From an uncultured Actinomyces sp. (GTDB taxonomy: Bacteria > Actinomycetota > Actinomycetes > Actinomycetales > Actinomycetaceae), in the NCBI GenBank assembly GCA_938041695.1, contig CALISI010000077.1, positions 1 to 51,285 of the forward strand: a stretch of DNA of 51,285 bases, given 5' to 3'. Of the stretch, positions 1 through 8,999 are shown piece by piece. Positions within the stretch are counted from its first letter, which is position 1; each line of letters starts with the position of its first letter. The position numbers were made by a program, and so were the translations under genes. Under the pieces are notes generated by a model that saw only the letters and a list, made by a program, of their open reading frames with translations, made no database searches and was not told the DNA's origin.

Positions 1-2464
1 CGTCGTCCAGGATCGGGACGAAGGGCATCGGCTTGGGGTAGGAGCGGCACAGGGCTGGGAACCAGGCGGCGTCGATGGGGGTGACGTGCGTGGTCGCGGC
101 GTTCGGGTAGGTGGCCATCAGTCGGTCGGCGGCGGCATGCGCGTCGGCGACGTCCTCGACGGTCGGGAACAGGGTTTCGACCTCGCCGTGGTCCACGGGG
201 GCCAGGCGCGCCTCGACGCGCTGGAGCAGGTCGTGGTAGCGGATCTGCCAGGTGGGATCAACCCACGGGTAGGACAGGTCGGCGAAGCGGCGCACCCAGG
301 CCTCGTAGGTCATTTCTTCGAGGTCACCGAAGTAGGGCTTGGCCGTGTGGGAGAGGATTTCGACGATCTCGTCCTTGCGGGCGCGCACCTGGGCGCCGTC
401 GGAGCCGATCTCGGCGATGATGCGCGCGGCTGCGGCGGCCGCGTTGGAGACCTCGTGCATGTCGGCGCGCAGGTGGGACAGGCCGGAGGTCATGCCGCCG
501 CGGGTGACGCCCTCGCCGACCCAGCCGGCCAGCTCGTCGTTGTCGGGCACACCGGGGGTGGCCACGAGGAGGTCCTTAACGGCCTTGGTGGTGTGTGCTT
601 CCTTCGTGGTCATCGCGGCGGTACCCACGAGGACGCCGTCGACGGGCATGGGCGGGCGGCCGTAGCGGGCCGACCATTCGCCGGTGAGGAAGTCGGCGGC
701 GCGCTCGGGCGTGCCGATGCCGCCACCCACGGTCAGGACGATGTTGGACTGGGCGCGCAGCTGGGCGTAGGTGGCCAGCAGCAGGTCGGACAGGTCCTCC
801 CAGGAGTGGTGGCCGCCGGAGTGGCCGTCTTCGACCTGGACGATGACCTTGATTGGGTCGGCTTCGCGGGCGATGGCGATGACCTTGCGGATCTGGTCGA
901 CCGTGCCGGGCTTGAAGGCCACGTAGGGGAAGCCATCGGCGCGCAGCTGCTCGATGAGGGCGAGGGCCTCGTCCTGTTCGGGGATACCCGCGGAGACAAC
1001 GACGCCGTCGATGGGGGCGCCGGATGCGCGCGAACGCGACACGATGCGGGCCTGGCCGAACTGGAGGTTCCACAGGTAGCGGTCCAGGAACATGGAGTTG
1101 AACTCGGCGGTGTGGCCGGGGTGCAACTGGGCGCGCAGGCCCGCCAGGTTCTCGTTGTAGACCTCTTCGGTGACCTGGCCGCCGCCGGCCATTTCGGCCC
1201 AGAAACCGGCGTTCGCGGCAGCGGCGACGATCTCGGGGTCGACGGTCGTGGGGGTCATGCCGGCCAGGAGGACGGGGGAGCGGCCGGTGAGGCGCGAGAA
1301 GGCGGTGTCGACGACGGTCTTGCCGTCGGGCAGGGTCACGAGGCCGGGGCGCAGGTGCGACCAGTCAGTGCCGGGCTCGGGGGACCAGCCGGGGGTCGCA
1401 GCCTTGTCGCGGTCGGAGGCCGTTCCGGCGGCGACGACGCCGACGCCGGTGCCTTCGACGAGGGCGCGGGTCATGCGCACAGTCGTGGCACCGGGGCCCA
1501 TGTCAACGATCCACGTGGCACCGGATTGTGCGGCAGCGCGGATCTGATCCGGCCAGTCCACGGGGGTCGTGAGAACGGCGGCAGCCAGGGAGTGGGCGAG
1601 CTCGGCCTCAATCCCGCACTGGGCGGCCCACTCGTCCACGAGGGCGAGGGCGTCGGCGAGCATGGGGGAGTGGAAGGGCACGTACACCGGCAGGTATTCG
1701 CATACGGGGGTCAGCGGGCGACCGCCGCGCTCGTGCGCGTCGTGCGCGGCCTTGTCCTTGGCGGCGGCGCGCTCGATGGCGGCGACCAGCGACGCCAGGT
1801 CGTTCGGCGCTCCCGAGACGACGTGGGTGTCGGTGTCGTTACGCAGTGCGATCGACAGCGGGTGCGAGGTCGAGGGCAGGGAGGAGATGATGCGCTCGAG
1901 GAGAGCGTCGGACACGCCTCGCACGGACACCATGTAGGTCGCCTCGCCGGCGTGCGGAGCACGGGCACGACGCGTGATGCGGGCAGCGGCCGCACCGATC
2001 AGGCGGGCCAGCGCGAACACGGAAGCGGCGCGGGCCTCGTCCCCGGCGATCCACGCACGAGCGATCTCCACGCCGAGCACGCCCTGCGAGTGTCCCTCAA
2101 ACGCGGTGGGCTGGTTCGCCACGATGTTCAGGCCTGCGCGCGTCAGGTCGATGAGTGCACCGAGCTGGGCGGCAACGATACCCGGAACCGACAGGGCGGC
2201 CTCGTCCGGGCCAGCAACGTCGCGGGTCACAGCCTCCTCGCCAGCCTCGGCCGGGATGGCGAAGGGCAGGGACGCAACCGACTGGGTGGCCAGCGAGCGG
2301 CGCACCGGGGAGAGCACCTGATCCGAGGCCTTGATGACGCCGTCAACGATTGCAGCGATCTCAGGATCGTGGGCGATCTCGTCGAGCGCGGCACGCCACG
2401 GGGTGGCCTGACCGGCAAAGGTCAGCGCGTAGGGGGTCTCATTCAGGGAGGTCACAAACGACAT
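1..2464 (-). CDS. fas: Type I fatty acid synthase, N-terminal part (runs off window)
   Basis: Multifunctional bacterial FAS-I that builds acyl-CoA chains from acetyl-CoA and malonyl-CoA in the cytosol. Only the first ~821 residues are present; the frame is open to base 1. The protein starts MSFVTSLNETPYALTFAGQ from an ATG preceded by GGAAAG. An acyltransferase domain carries GHSQG (Ser near residue 126). A flavin-dependent enoyl-reductase TIM barrel follows from about residue 395, with MTPTTVDPEIVAAAANAGF and AEMAGGGQ, then VEDGHSGGHHSWED. The order acetyltransferase then enoyl reductase matches actinobacterial and fungal FAS-I. It lies 44 nt downstream of accD as the last visible gene of a birA-accC-accD-fas operon, so substrate supply and use are coupled. 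The dehydratase, malonyl-transferase, ACP, KR and KS parts would lie beyond the window. Family assignment is firm. Confidence 0.93.
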   Translation of the reverse strand, partial: MSFVTSLNETPYALTFAGQATPWRAALDEIAHDPEIAAIVDGVIKASDQVLSPVRRSLATQSVASLPFAIPAEAGEEAVTRDVAGPDEAALSVPGIVAAQLGALIDLTRAGLNIVANQPTAFEGHSQGVLGVEIARAWIAGDEARAASVFALARLIGAAAARITRRARAPHAGEATYMVSVRGVSDALLERIISSLPSTSHPLSIALRNDTDTHVVSGAPNDLASLVAAIERAAAKDKAAHDAHERGGRPLTPVCEYLPVYVPFHSPMLADALALVDEWAAQCGIEAELAHSLAAAVLTTPVDWPDQIRAAAQSGATWIVDMGPGATTVRMTRALVEGTGVGVVAAGTASDRDKAATPGWSPEPGTDWSHLRPGLVTLPDGKTVVDTAFSRLTGRSPVLLAGMTPTTVDPEIVAAAANAGFWAEMAGGGQVTEEVYNENLAGLRAQLHPGHTAEFNSMFLDRYLWNLQFGQARIVSRSRASGAPIDGVVVSAGIPEQDEALALIEQLRADGFPYVAFKPGTVDQIRKVIAIAREADPIKVIVQVEDGHSGGHHSWEDLSDLLLATYAQLRAQSNIVLTVGGGIGTPERAADFLTGEWSARYGRPPMPVDGVLVGTAAMTTKEAHTTKAVKDLLVATPGVPDNDELAGWVGEGVTRGGMTSGLSHLRADMHEVSNAAAAAARIIAEIGSDGAQVRARKDEIVEILSHTAKPYFGDLEEMTYEAWVRRFADLSYPWVDPTWQIRYHDLLQRVEARLAPVDHGEVETLFPTVEDVADAHAAADRLMATYPNAATTHVTPIDAAWFPALCRSYPKPMPFVPILDD

Positions 2465-2508
2465 GTTCTTACTTTCCTTCGGGGACAATTCTTCTCAAAC
2501 GGCTCCGG

Positions 2509-4065
2509 TCACAGAGGACCGTTGTCGTGACGCTTGACGTGGGGTGCACGCTGGTCTTTGGAGACCAGCAGGTGCAGGGAATCGATGATGGTCTGTCGGG
2601 TATCGGCGGGGGCAATGATGCCGTCGAGCTGACCGGAGGACACGGAGACCTCGGGGTTGACGGTTTCTTCCTCGTAGCGGGTAACCAGCTCGGCCTTCGT
2701 CTCTTCGAAGGTGCCGTTCTCGCGGGCGGCAGCGAGTTCGCGACGGTACATGATCGACGCCGCGCCCTCGGCACCCATGACCGCGATCTGCGCGTCCGGC
2801 CATGCGTACGCCAGGTCCGCGCCGATCGACTTCGAACCCATGACGATGTAGGCGCCGCCGTAGGCCTTACGCAGGATGACGGTGACCATCGGGACGGTCG
2901 CGTTCGCATAGGCAACAATCACCTTCGCGCCGCGGCGGATGATGCCCGCCTGCTCCTGCTCGGTACCCGGGCGGTAGCCGGGAACGTCCACGAAGGTCAC
3001 GATCGGCAGACCGAAGGCATCGCAGAAACGAACGAAACGAGCTGCCTTCTCAGAAGCGTCCACGTCGAGCGTGCCCGCATCATTCATCGGCTGGTTCGCC
3101 ACGATGCCCACCGACTGGCCATCGACGCACGCGAAACCGATCGTCACGTTGGGAGCGAACAGGTCCTGAATCTCCACGTACTCGCCGTGGTCCACAAGGG
3201 AACGCACCACGTCGCGCACGTCGTACGGCTGACGCGCCGAGGTCGGAACCAGCTCTGCAACCGCGCGGGCCGCCGCCTCGTCCTCTGGATTGGGAATGTA
3301 CTCGTACTTGGGAGGCGCAACCTCGCACGAGGACGGCAGGTAGTCGAGGAGCGAACGCACGTAGTCGATCGCCTCTTCCTCCGTATCCGCCATGTGGTGC
3401 GCGACGCCCGACTGGAAGTTGTGAATCGCCGCGCCACCCAGCTCATCGAGCGTGACCTTCTCGCCGGTCGTCGCTGCGACGACATCCGGACCCGTCACAA
3501 ACATGTGCGAGTTTTCGCGCGTCATCACGATGAAGTCGGTGAGGGCAGGCTGATACACGGCACCACCGGCACACGGACCCAGAATGATCGAAATCTGAGG
3601 AACCAGACCCGAGGCCTCGCACGTCTTCTTGAAAATACGGCCGTACTGGGCCAGGGCGACGACGCCCTCCTGAATGCGGGCGCCACCCGAATCCTGAATA
3701 CCGACGATCGGAATACGCATCCGAATACCCCGGTCAATCAGATCGACGATCTTATCGCCCTCGACCTTACCCAGCGTGCCACCGAGAACCGAGAAATCCT
3801 GAGCGTAGGCAGCGACCATACGACCCTGGACGCGACCGTAACCAGCCGCGACCGCAGAGCCGATACGACCATCACGCACCGAACCACCGATGAACTGGCC
3901 GACCTCGTGCCACACGCCGTCATCAAAGAAGAGAGACAGGCGCTCGCGGGCCGTCAGCTTCTTCTTGGCGTGCTGGCGCTGAGCGGCTTTCTCTTCGGCG
4001 GCCTGCGCGATTGCGTCCTGGGCCTGAATGAACCCGTCACGCGTGAGCGGACTGGGTGTACTCAT
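2509..4065 (-). CDS. accD: Acyl-CoA carboxylase beta subunit (carboxyltransferase)
   Basis: Transfers carboxyl from carboxybiotin to acetyl- or propionyl-CoA, giving malonyl- or methylmalonyl-CoA. The 518-residue length is usual for the actinobacterial AccD/PccB family. The crotonase-like N-half contains GGTLGKVEGDKIVDLIDRG, DSGGARIQEGV and the oxyanion-hole segment GPCAGGAVYQPALTDF. The C-half has VDVPGYRPGTEQE and AYGGAYIVMGSK, the second oxyanion site. Its ATG overlaps the stop of the upstream carboxylase alpha gene (ATGA), implying translational coupling of the two subunits. Acetyl-CoA specificity is inferred from the adjoining FAS gene; the residue deciding acetyl versus propionyl preference was not assessed. 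Confidence 0.95.
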   Translation of the reverse strand: MSTPSPLTRDGFIQAQDAIAQAAEEKAAQRQHAKKKLTARERLSLFFDDGVWHEVGQFIGGSVRDGRIGSAVAAGYGRVQGRMVAAYAQDFSVLGGTLGKVEGDKIVDLIDRGIRMRIPIVGIQDSGGARIQEGVVALAQYGRIFKKTCEASGLVPQISIILGPCAGGAVYQPALTDFIVMTRENSHMFVTGPDVVAATTGEKVTLDELGGAAIHNFQSGVAHHMADTEEEAIDYVRSLLDYLPSSCEVAPPKYEYIPNPEDEAAARAVAELVPTSARQPYDVRDVVRSLVDHGEYVEIQDLFAPNVTIGFACVDGQSVGIVANQPMNDAGTLDVDASEKAARFVRFCDAFGLPIVTFVDVPGYRPGTEQEQAGIIRRGAKVIVAYANATVPMVTVILRKAYGGAYIVMGSKSIGADLAYAWPDAQIAVMGAEGAASIMYRRELAAARENGTFEETKAELVTRYEEETVNPEVSVSSGQLDGIIAPADTRQTIIDSLHLLVSKDQRAPHVKRHDNGPL

Positions 4066-5855
4066 CGTGCCTCCTCTTCGGTAGCGATGTGGGCGATGCG
4101 ACTTCCCGCGGTCACGGTGTCACCCTGCTTGATCGACAGGGACGTCACGGTTCCCGCGCGGGGAGCGAGCAGCGGCTTTTCCATCTTCATGGCCTCGAGG
4201 ACGGCCACGAGCTGGCCTTCCTCGACCTGGTCGCCCTCGGAGACGGCCAGGGCAACGACGATGGCCTGCATGGGGGCGACGATGTCGCCGGGGGCACCCT
4301 GGTGAGGCCCTGCCTGCACGGCGGACGCGCCTGCGCGGCGCGGGGCGGAGCGCAGCGGCTGAGGCGGGCGCGGGGCACGAGCCGCCGGGGCGTTAAACAT
4401 GCCCGCCGGCAGAGTCAGGGACACGCGGCGTCCATCCAGCTCGATGATGTAGGTCTGACGGGGCAGGTCGGCCGTCGCCGAGGCCTCGGCCGGCACCGCC
4501 AGATCCGAGTAGTCGTGCTGGGGCATGAACGTCGTCTCGAACCACCGCGTCGAGACGTTGAATCCGCCCACGCCGCAGAAGCCGGGATCGTTGATGATGT
4601 CCTGGTAGACGGGCACCGGGGTGGCTACGCCTTGCACCGAGAACTCGGCCAGCGCGCGGCGCGAGCGAGCGAGAGCCTGCTCGCGGTCCGCACCCGTCAC
4701 GATGATCTTGGCGATCATCGAGTCGAAGGCCGTCTGGACCGAATCGCCCTCATCGATACCCAGCTCCAGGCGGATGCCCGGGCCCAGGGGCCAGTGCACC
4801 TCGTCAAGGCGACCGGCGGTGGGGGTAAGGTCCTTCGACGGATCCTCCGAGGTCACGCGGAACTCGAAGGAATGGCCGCGGGGCTCCGGGGGAGTCGTCA
4901 GCGGCAGTCCTTGCGCGATACGAATCTGCTCGCGCACCAGGTCGATGCCCGTGACTTCTTCGGAGACGGGGTGTTCGACCTGCAGGCGCGGGTTGACCTC
5001 GAGGAACCAGATGCTGCCGTCGGGCTCCAGGAGGAACTCGACCGTGCCCACGCCAACGTAGTTCACGTGCTCGAAGAGCGCGCGTGACGCGTTCACGAGA
5101 GTCTCGTGCGCTCCCTCGGGCAGGAACGGCGCCGGAGCCTCCTCGACCAGCTTCTGGTTGCGACGCTGGACCGAGCAGTCACGGGTGGAGATGACATGGA
5201 AGTTTCCCAGCGAATCGCGCGCGGACTGCGTCTCCACGTGACGGGCGACCTCGACGAAGCGCTCGACGAAGTGAGCACCCAGGTCGGCTGCGTCCGTGTG
5301 GCGAGCAAAGAACAGGTCCAAGTCAGCCTGCGAGCGGATAATGCTGATGCCTCGGCCACCGCCGCCGTCGGCTCGCTTGAGCACCACGGGGTAACCGGCC
5401 GAGGCGATGAACGCCTCGACCTCCTCGCGCGAGGTCACGGGTTCGGACACGCCGGGAACCGGCGAAACACCGCAGGCCTCGGCCACGCGACGAGCCTTGA
5501 TCTTGTCACCCAGAACATCAATGACGTCCGAGGCGGGACCCAGCCACGCGATACCAGCGTCCTCGACGGCGCGCGCAAAATCTGAGTTCTCCGACAGGAA
5601 TCCGTAGCCCGGGTGAATCGCATCCGCGCCAGTCTCCAGCGCGATCGTCAGGATCTTCTCACCATTCAGGTACGTCGACGCAGCATCGTCACCGCCCAGG
5701 GACAGCGCCTCGTCGGCCTCGCGCGTGTGCGGTGCGGCCATATCCTGATCGGCGTAGACGGCGATCGTGGAGATACCCATATCGGTGGCCGTGCGGCACA
5801 CGCGCAAAGCGATTTCTCCACGGTTGGCGACGAGGATTCGATTAATTGTTCGCAC
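4062..5855 (-). CDS. accC: Acyl-CoA carboxylase alpha subunit: biotin carboxylase fused to BCCP
   Basis: ATP-dependent carboxylation of biotin, with the biotin carrier on the same 597-residue chain, as in actinobacterial AccA/BccA proteins. It begins RTINRILVANRGEIALR, the biotin carboxylase N-domain. An ATP-grasp domain carries KRADGGGGRGISIIRS and FLEVNPRLQVEHPVSEEVTG. A linker rich in Ala, Pro and Arg (about residues 470-515) leads to the biotinyl domain with EAMKMEKP; the biotinylated Lys is residue 557. The start is GTG after AAGGAGAAGC. Its first 14 nt overlap the 3' end of birA, whose product would biotinylate Lys557, and its stop overlaps the accD start. Function is clear; whether it also serves other carboxyltransferase subunits in the cell cannot be told from the window. 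Confidence 0.95.
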   Translation of the reverse strand: MRTINRILVANRGEIALRVCRTATDMGISTIAVYADQDMAAPHTREADEALSLGGDDAASTYLNGEKILTIALETGADAIHPGYGFLSENSDFARAVEDAGIAWLGPASDVIDVLGDKIKARRVAEACGVSPVPGVSEPVTSREEVEAFIASAGYPVVLKRADGGGGRGISIIRSQADLDLFFARHTDAADLGAHFVERFVEVARHVETQSARDSLGNFHVISTRDCSVQRRNQKLVEEAPAPFLPEGAHETLVNASRALFEHVNYVGVGTVEFLLEPDGSIWFLEVNPRLQVEHPVSEEVTGIDLVREQIRIAQGLPLTTPPEPRGHSFEFRVTSEDPSKDLTPTAGRLDEVHWPLGPGIRLELGIDEGDSVQTAFDSMIAKIIVTGADREQALARSRRALAEFSVQGVATPVPVYQDIINDPGFCGVGGFNVSTRWFETTFMPQHDYSDLAVPAEASATADLPRQTYIIELDGRRVSLTLPAGMFNAPAARAPRPPQPLRSAPRRAGASAVQAGPHQGAPGDIVAPMQAIVVALAVSEGDQVEEGQLVAVLEAMKMEKPLLAPRAGTVTSLSIKQGDTVTAGSRIAHIATEEEAR

Positions 5856-6726
5856 GCTTCTCCTTGGTGTCGTGAGCGGTTGTCAGAGGAATTCCAGTAG
5901 CCAGGACGTCCCCGGCATTAATGTCGTGAGTGCGACCGTCATCCGTGCGCACCAGCAGTGAGCCACTTGACGTGAGCGCGACAGCCACTCCCTCCAGCGC
6001 CACACGCCCGCTGGGGTCTGTCGGCTCAGCGAGAGCAATGCGCTGACCGAGGAGAGCAAGAGCGCTCGCGGCTTCCTCAGCGAGGCCGCTGTCGTGGGCG
6101 TTGCCGTGCGCGATAAGGGCGCGGACTCGCTTCTCGATTCCGGACAGCACGTCGGCGAGGATGACCCGCATGACGGCGGTGGTTGCCTGGGCTGCCTCGT
6201 CGTCACCCTCGGCGTACAGAGAGGTGGCTTGCTCGGTGGCGAGGTTATCGGGGCGTTGGGCAACGTTGATGCCGTAGCCGAGGATGATCGCGGTCGTGAA
6301 CGGGGACGAGGCCGGGGCGAGCTGGGCGAGGATTCCACAGATCTTGCGCTCACCGTCGACGAGGACGTCGTTGGGCCATTTCAGGCAGACACTGTGGCCG
6401 AGAGGTTCGAGTCGGCGCGCGAGCGCGTCGCGAACAGCCAGGCCGCAGGCGTACACGAGCCATCCGAGTTGATCGGTGGGAATCGAGGTAGGCAGGGAAA
6501 CGACGGTGGACGCGAGGATGGCCTCCCCCTCGGGGGCTATCCATGTCCGTCCGAGGCGGCCACGCCCGGCGCTTTGACGATCTGCGATGATCGTCGTGAG
6601 GTGCGGGGTGGGTGTCGCGGTATCGGTGAGGAGACTGGCCGCGAGGTCGTTTGTCGAGGGGGTGGAGTGAACGTGATAGATCAGCGCACTGGTTCCGTCG
6701 ACGGCGATGCGTTCGGGTGTATCCAA
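5842..6726 (-). CDS. birA: Biotin--[acetyl-CoA carboxylase] ligase
   Basis: Makes biotinyl-AMP and transfers biotin to the carrier lysine of the BCCP domain encoded by the next gene. The 294-residue protein has GRGRLGR at residues 54-60 (adenylate binding), KWPND at 116-120 and the catalytic Lys in DGERK near 128, followed by a C-terminal SH3-like domain. There is no N-terminal winged helix, so this is the monofunctional (non-repressor) class. The likely start is TTG at 6726, because a strong GGAGGGAGG Shine-Dalgarno sits just upstream and the next in-frame Met codons are too far in. It is the first gene of the FAS operon and overlaps accC by 14 nt. Confidence 0.93.
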   Translation of the reverse strand: MDTPERIAVDGTSALIYHVHSTPSTNDLAASLLTDTATPTPHLTTIIADRQSAGRGRLGRTWIAPEGEAILASTVVSLPTSIPTDQLGWLVYACGLAVRDALARRLEPLGHSVCLKWPNDVLVDGERKICGILAQLAPASSPFTTAIILGYGINVAQRPDNLATEQATSLYAEGDDEAAQATTAVMRVILADVLSGIEKRVRALIAHGNAHDSGLAEEAASALALLGQRIALAEPTDPSGRVALEGVAVALTSSGSLLVRTDDGRTHDINAGDVLATGIPLTTAHDTKEKRANN

Positions 6727-7044
6727 TGGCTTTCCTCCCTCCGGCTGATCCTGTTTGACAGTGGGGATACTCGTCCCCGGGTACTTAAAAGTTTGTCTTA
6801 AAAATCAAACCTACGCATGCGTTTTTAAAAAATTGGAATAGTTTTCGACAAATCACTACGCATCCGTAACCATCGTGTAACCCTTGTGGGAAGCGGAAGG
6901 GGTGAAATCCGCGAAATAGTGCGCTGAGATGAGGATCACCGACCCCTGCGTCCCGCTGGGAGGCTCACTGGTTGGTGCGGGGTCGGTACCATAGGGGTGA
7001 ACATGCGCGCGAGGGCGCGCCTCGAACCACCCGAACGGAGTAAC
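6727..7044. promoter_or_regulatory. Divergent control region between the FAS operon and ettA, with paired palindromic element
   Basis: This region separates divergent birA and ettA. It contains an unusually AT-rich block (about 6780-6855) in otherwise GC-rich DNA. The sequence CTACGCATGCGT at 6811-6822 includes a perfect 10-bp palindrome (6813-6822), and CTACGCATCCGT recurs at 6856-6867, an 11/12 match 45 nt away on the same strand. A short GGGGA/TCCCC hairpin lies at 6763-6778 in the birA leader. On the ettA side, TACCAT at 6987-6992 is a candidate -10. I infer an operator for a lipid regulator from the spacing and position; no regulator gene is in the window. Confidence 0.5.
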
Positions 7045-8727
7045 GTGGCGGAGTTTATTTATCAGATGATCAAGGCTCGCAAGGCCATTGGTGACAAGGT
7101 CATCCTTGACGATGTCACCATGAGCTTCTTCCCGGGCGCTAAGATCGGTATGGTTGGCCCCAATGGTGCTGGTAAGTCTTCGATCCTGAAGATCATGGCT
7201 GGCCTGGATGAGCCCAGCAATGGCGAAGCTCGTCTGACCCCCGGATATTCGGTTGGCATCCTCATGCAGGAACCGCTCCTTGATGACACGAAGACCGTCA
7301 TCGAGAACGTTCGTATGGGCGCTGCCGATATCTTCGCTAAGCTCGCGCGCTTCAATGAGATCTCCGAGGAGATGGCGAACCCCGATGCGGACTTCGACGC
7401 GCTCATGGAGGAAATGGGCAAGCTGCAGACCGAGATCGATGCCGCCAATGCGTGGGATATTGACTCGCAGCTCGACCAGGCCATGGATGCTCTGCGTTGC
7501 CCGCCCCCGGACCAGCTGGTCTCTGTCCTCTCCGGCGGTGAGCGTCGCCGCGTGGCGCTGTGTAAGCTCCTGATCGAGGCCCCGGACCTGCTCCTGCTCG
7601 ACGAGCCGACGAACCACCTCGATGCCGAGAGCGTGCTGTGGCTCGAGAAGCACCTCGCGTCTTACCCGGGTGCCGTCATCGCGGTGACCCACGATCGTTA
7701 CTTCCTTGATCATGTTGCCGGTTGGATCGCTGAGGTTGACCGCGGTCACCTGTACCCCTACGAGGGCAACTACTCCACCTATCTGGAGACGAAGGAGAAG
7801 CGTCTTGAGGTTCAGGGGCAGAAGGATGCCAAGCTGGCCAAGCGTCTGAAGGAAGAGCTCGAGTGGGTGCGCTCCAACGCGAAGGGGCGTCAGGCCAAGT
7901 CGAAGGCCCGTCTGGCTCGCTACGAGGAGATGGCGGCCGAGGCCGAGCGCACGCGCAAGCTTGACTTCGAGGAAATCCAGATTCCGCCGGGTCCGCGCCT
8001 GGGTAGCGTTGTTATCGAGGCCAAGGATCTTCGCAAGGGCTTCGGCGACCGCTCCCTCATCAACGGTCTGTCCTTCTCGCTGCCGCGCAACGGTATCGTC
8101 GGTATCATCGGCCCGAACGGCGTTGGTAAGACCACGCTGTTCAAGACAATTGTTGGCCTTGAACCCCTTGATGGTGGCGAGCTGACGATCGGTGAGACCG
8201 TCAAGATCAGCTATGTTGACCAGACGCGCGCCGGCATTGACCCTGAGAAGACGGTGTGGGAAGTCGTTTCCGACGGCCTGGACTTCATTCAGGTGGGTAA
8301 CGTGGAAATGCCTTCGCGGGCCTATGTCTCCGCCTTTGGTTTCAAGGGTCCCGATCAGCAGAAGCCGTCCGGTGTCCTCTCCGGTGGTGAGCGCAACCGT
8401 CTGAACCTGGCTCTCACCCTCAAACAGGGTGGCAACCTCCTCCTGCTTGACGAGCCCACGAATGACCTGGATGTTGAGACCCTCAGCTCGCTGGAAAATG
8501 CCCTCCTGGCGTTCCCCGGCTGTGCCGTTGTTATTACCCACGACCGCTGGTTCCTCGACCGTGTCGCCACCCATATCCTGGCGTGGGAGGGTATCGAGGA
8601 GCATCCGGACAAGTGGTACTGGTTCGAGGGCAACTTCGAGGCGTACGAGAAGAATAAGGTCGCGCGCCTCGGCGAGGCGGCGGCGAATCCGCATCGCGTG
8701 ACGCATCGCAAGCTGACGCGCGACTGA
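7045..8727 (+). CDS. ettA: Energy-dependent translational throttle protein EttA (ABC-F ATPase)
   Basis: Soluble ABC-F protein that binds the ribosomal E site and gates the first peptide bond according to ATP/ADP level. It has two ABC cassettes: Walker A GPNGAGKSS near residue 38, signature LSGGERRRVALCKL and Walker B LLLLDEPTNHLD, then GPNGVGKTT, LSGGERNRLNLALTL and LLLLDEPTNDLD. A Lys/Glu/Arg-rich P-site tRNA interaction linker and an arm insert lie between. The GTG at 7045 was chosen because it gives MAEFIYQMIKARKA, the usual actinobacterial EttA start, and follows CGGAG. The longer reading from 6997 adds 16 residues not expected in the family. Monocistronic, with a terminator downstream. 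Confidence 0.95.
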   Translation: MAEFIYQMIKARKAIGDKVILDDVTMSFFPGAKIGMVGPNGAGKSSILKIMAGLDEPSNGEARLTPGYSVGILMQEPLLDDTKTVIENVRMGAADIFAKLARFNEISEEMANPDADFDALMEEMGKLQTEIDAANAWDIDSQLDQAMDALRCPPPDQLVSVLSGGERRRVALCKLLIEAPDLLLLDEPTNHLDAESVLWLEKHLASYPGAVIAVTHDRYFLDHVAGWIAEVDRGHLYPYEGNYSTYLETKEKRLEVQGQKDAKLAKRLKEELEWVRSNAKGRQAKSKARLARYEEMAAEAERTRKLDFEEIQIPPGPRLGSVVIEAKDLRKGFGDRSLINGLSFSLPRNGIVGIIGPNGVGKTTLFKTIVGLEPLDGGELTIGETVKISYVDQTRAGIDPEKTVWEVVSDGLDFIQVGNVEMPSRAYVSAFGFKGPDQQKPSGVLSGGERNRLNLALTLKQGGNLLLLDEPTNDLDVETLSSLENALLAFPGCAVVITHDRWFLDRVATHILAWEGIEEHPDKWYWFEGNFEAYEKNKVARLGEAAANPHRVTHRKLTRD

Positions 8728-8751
8728 TCTGTGCGACATGCGTATGACTGT

Positions 8752-8777
8752 GGGGGAGGGTCGAAAGGTCCTCCCCC
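8752..8777 (+). terminator. Hairpin terminator after ettA
   Basis: GGGGGAGG (8752-8759) pairs with CCTCCCCC (8770-8777) across a 10-nt loop, 24 nt after the ettA stop. The following bases are CGGTTGT rather than a long T run, which is common in high-GC actinobacteria. Confidence 0.7.
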
Positions 8778-8927
8778 CGGTTGTATGTTGAGTAGGCACG
8801 CGCGAAGCCCTGATGGTGTCAATCTGTGAGAAGTGAGATGACAGGGTGGGTAATTGTAGCTGCTCGCAGGAATTTTCGCTTCTGTTACTGGCGATCGGCG
8901 GATATTTGTTCATGTAGCGGATGCCAC

Positions 8928-8961
8928 TTGCCTTTTGCGCAGGTCACATCTACCATGTGAC
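8928..8961 (+). promoter_or_regulatory. Promoter with operator-like inverted repeat before the EIIB-malQ genes
   Basis: TTGCCT (8928-8933) and TACCAT (8951-8956) are spaced by exactly 17 bp, a good vegetative promoter. The -10 lies inside the inverted repeat GTCACAT-ctacc-ATGTGAC (8943-8961), a perfect 7-bp dyad. A protein bound there would block polymerase, so this reads as a repressor operator for the downstream EIIB and malQ genes. Expected transcript start is near 8963. Confidence 0.6.
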
Positions 8962-8999
8962 ACGTATCGCAAATATCCGACCGCGCGAAAGGGGCTCCG

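Noticed and set aside
86..2530. Long plus-strand open frame (814 codons) at the left end
   Set aside because: It is antisense to the FAS-I gene, with Gly/Arg/Asp-rich sequence without domains. High-GC codon bias leaves such open antisense frames.
2350..4305. 651-codon plus-strand frame across accD
   Set aside because: Antisense shadow of the acyl-CoA carboxylase beta gene; the minus-strand product has complete family motifs.
6856..8913. 685-codon minus-strand frame across ettA
   Set aside because: Antisense shadow of EttA; no ribosome site or recognisable domain.
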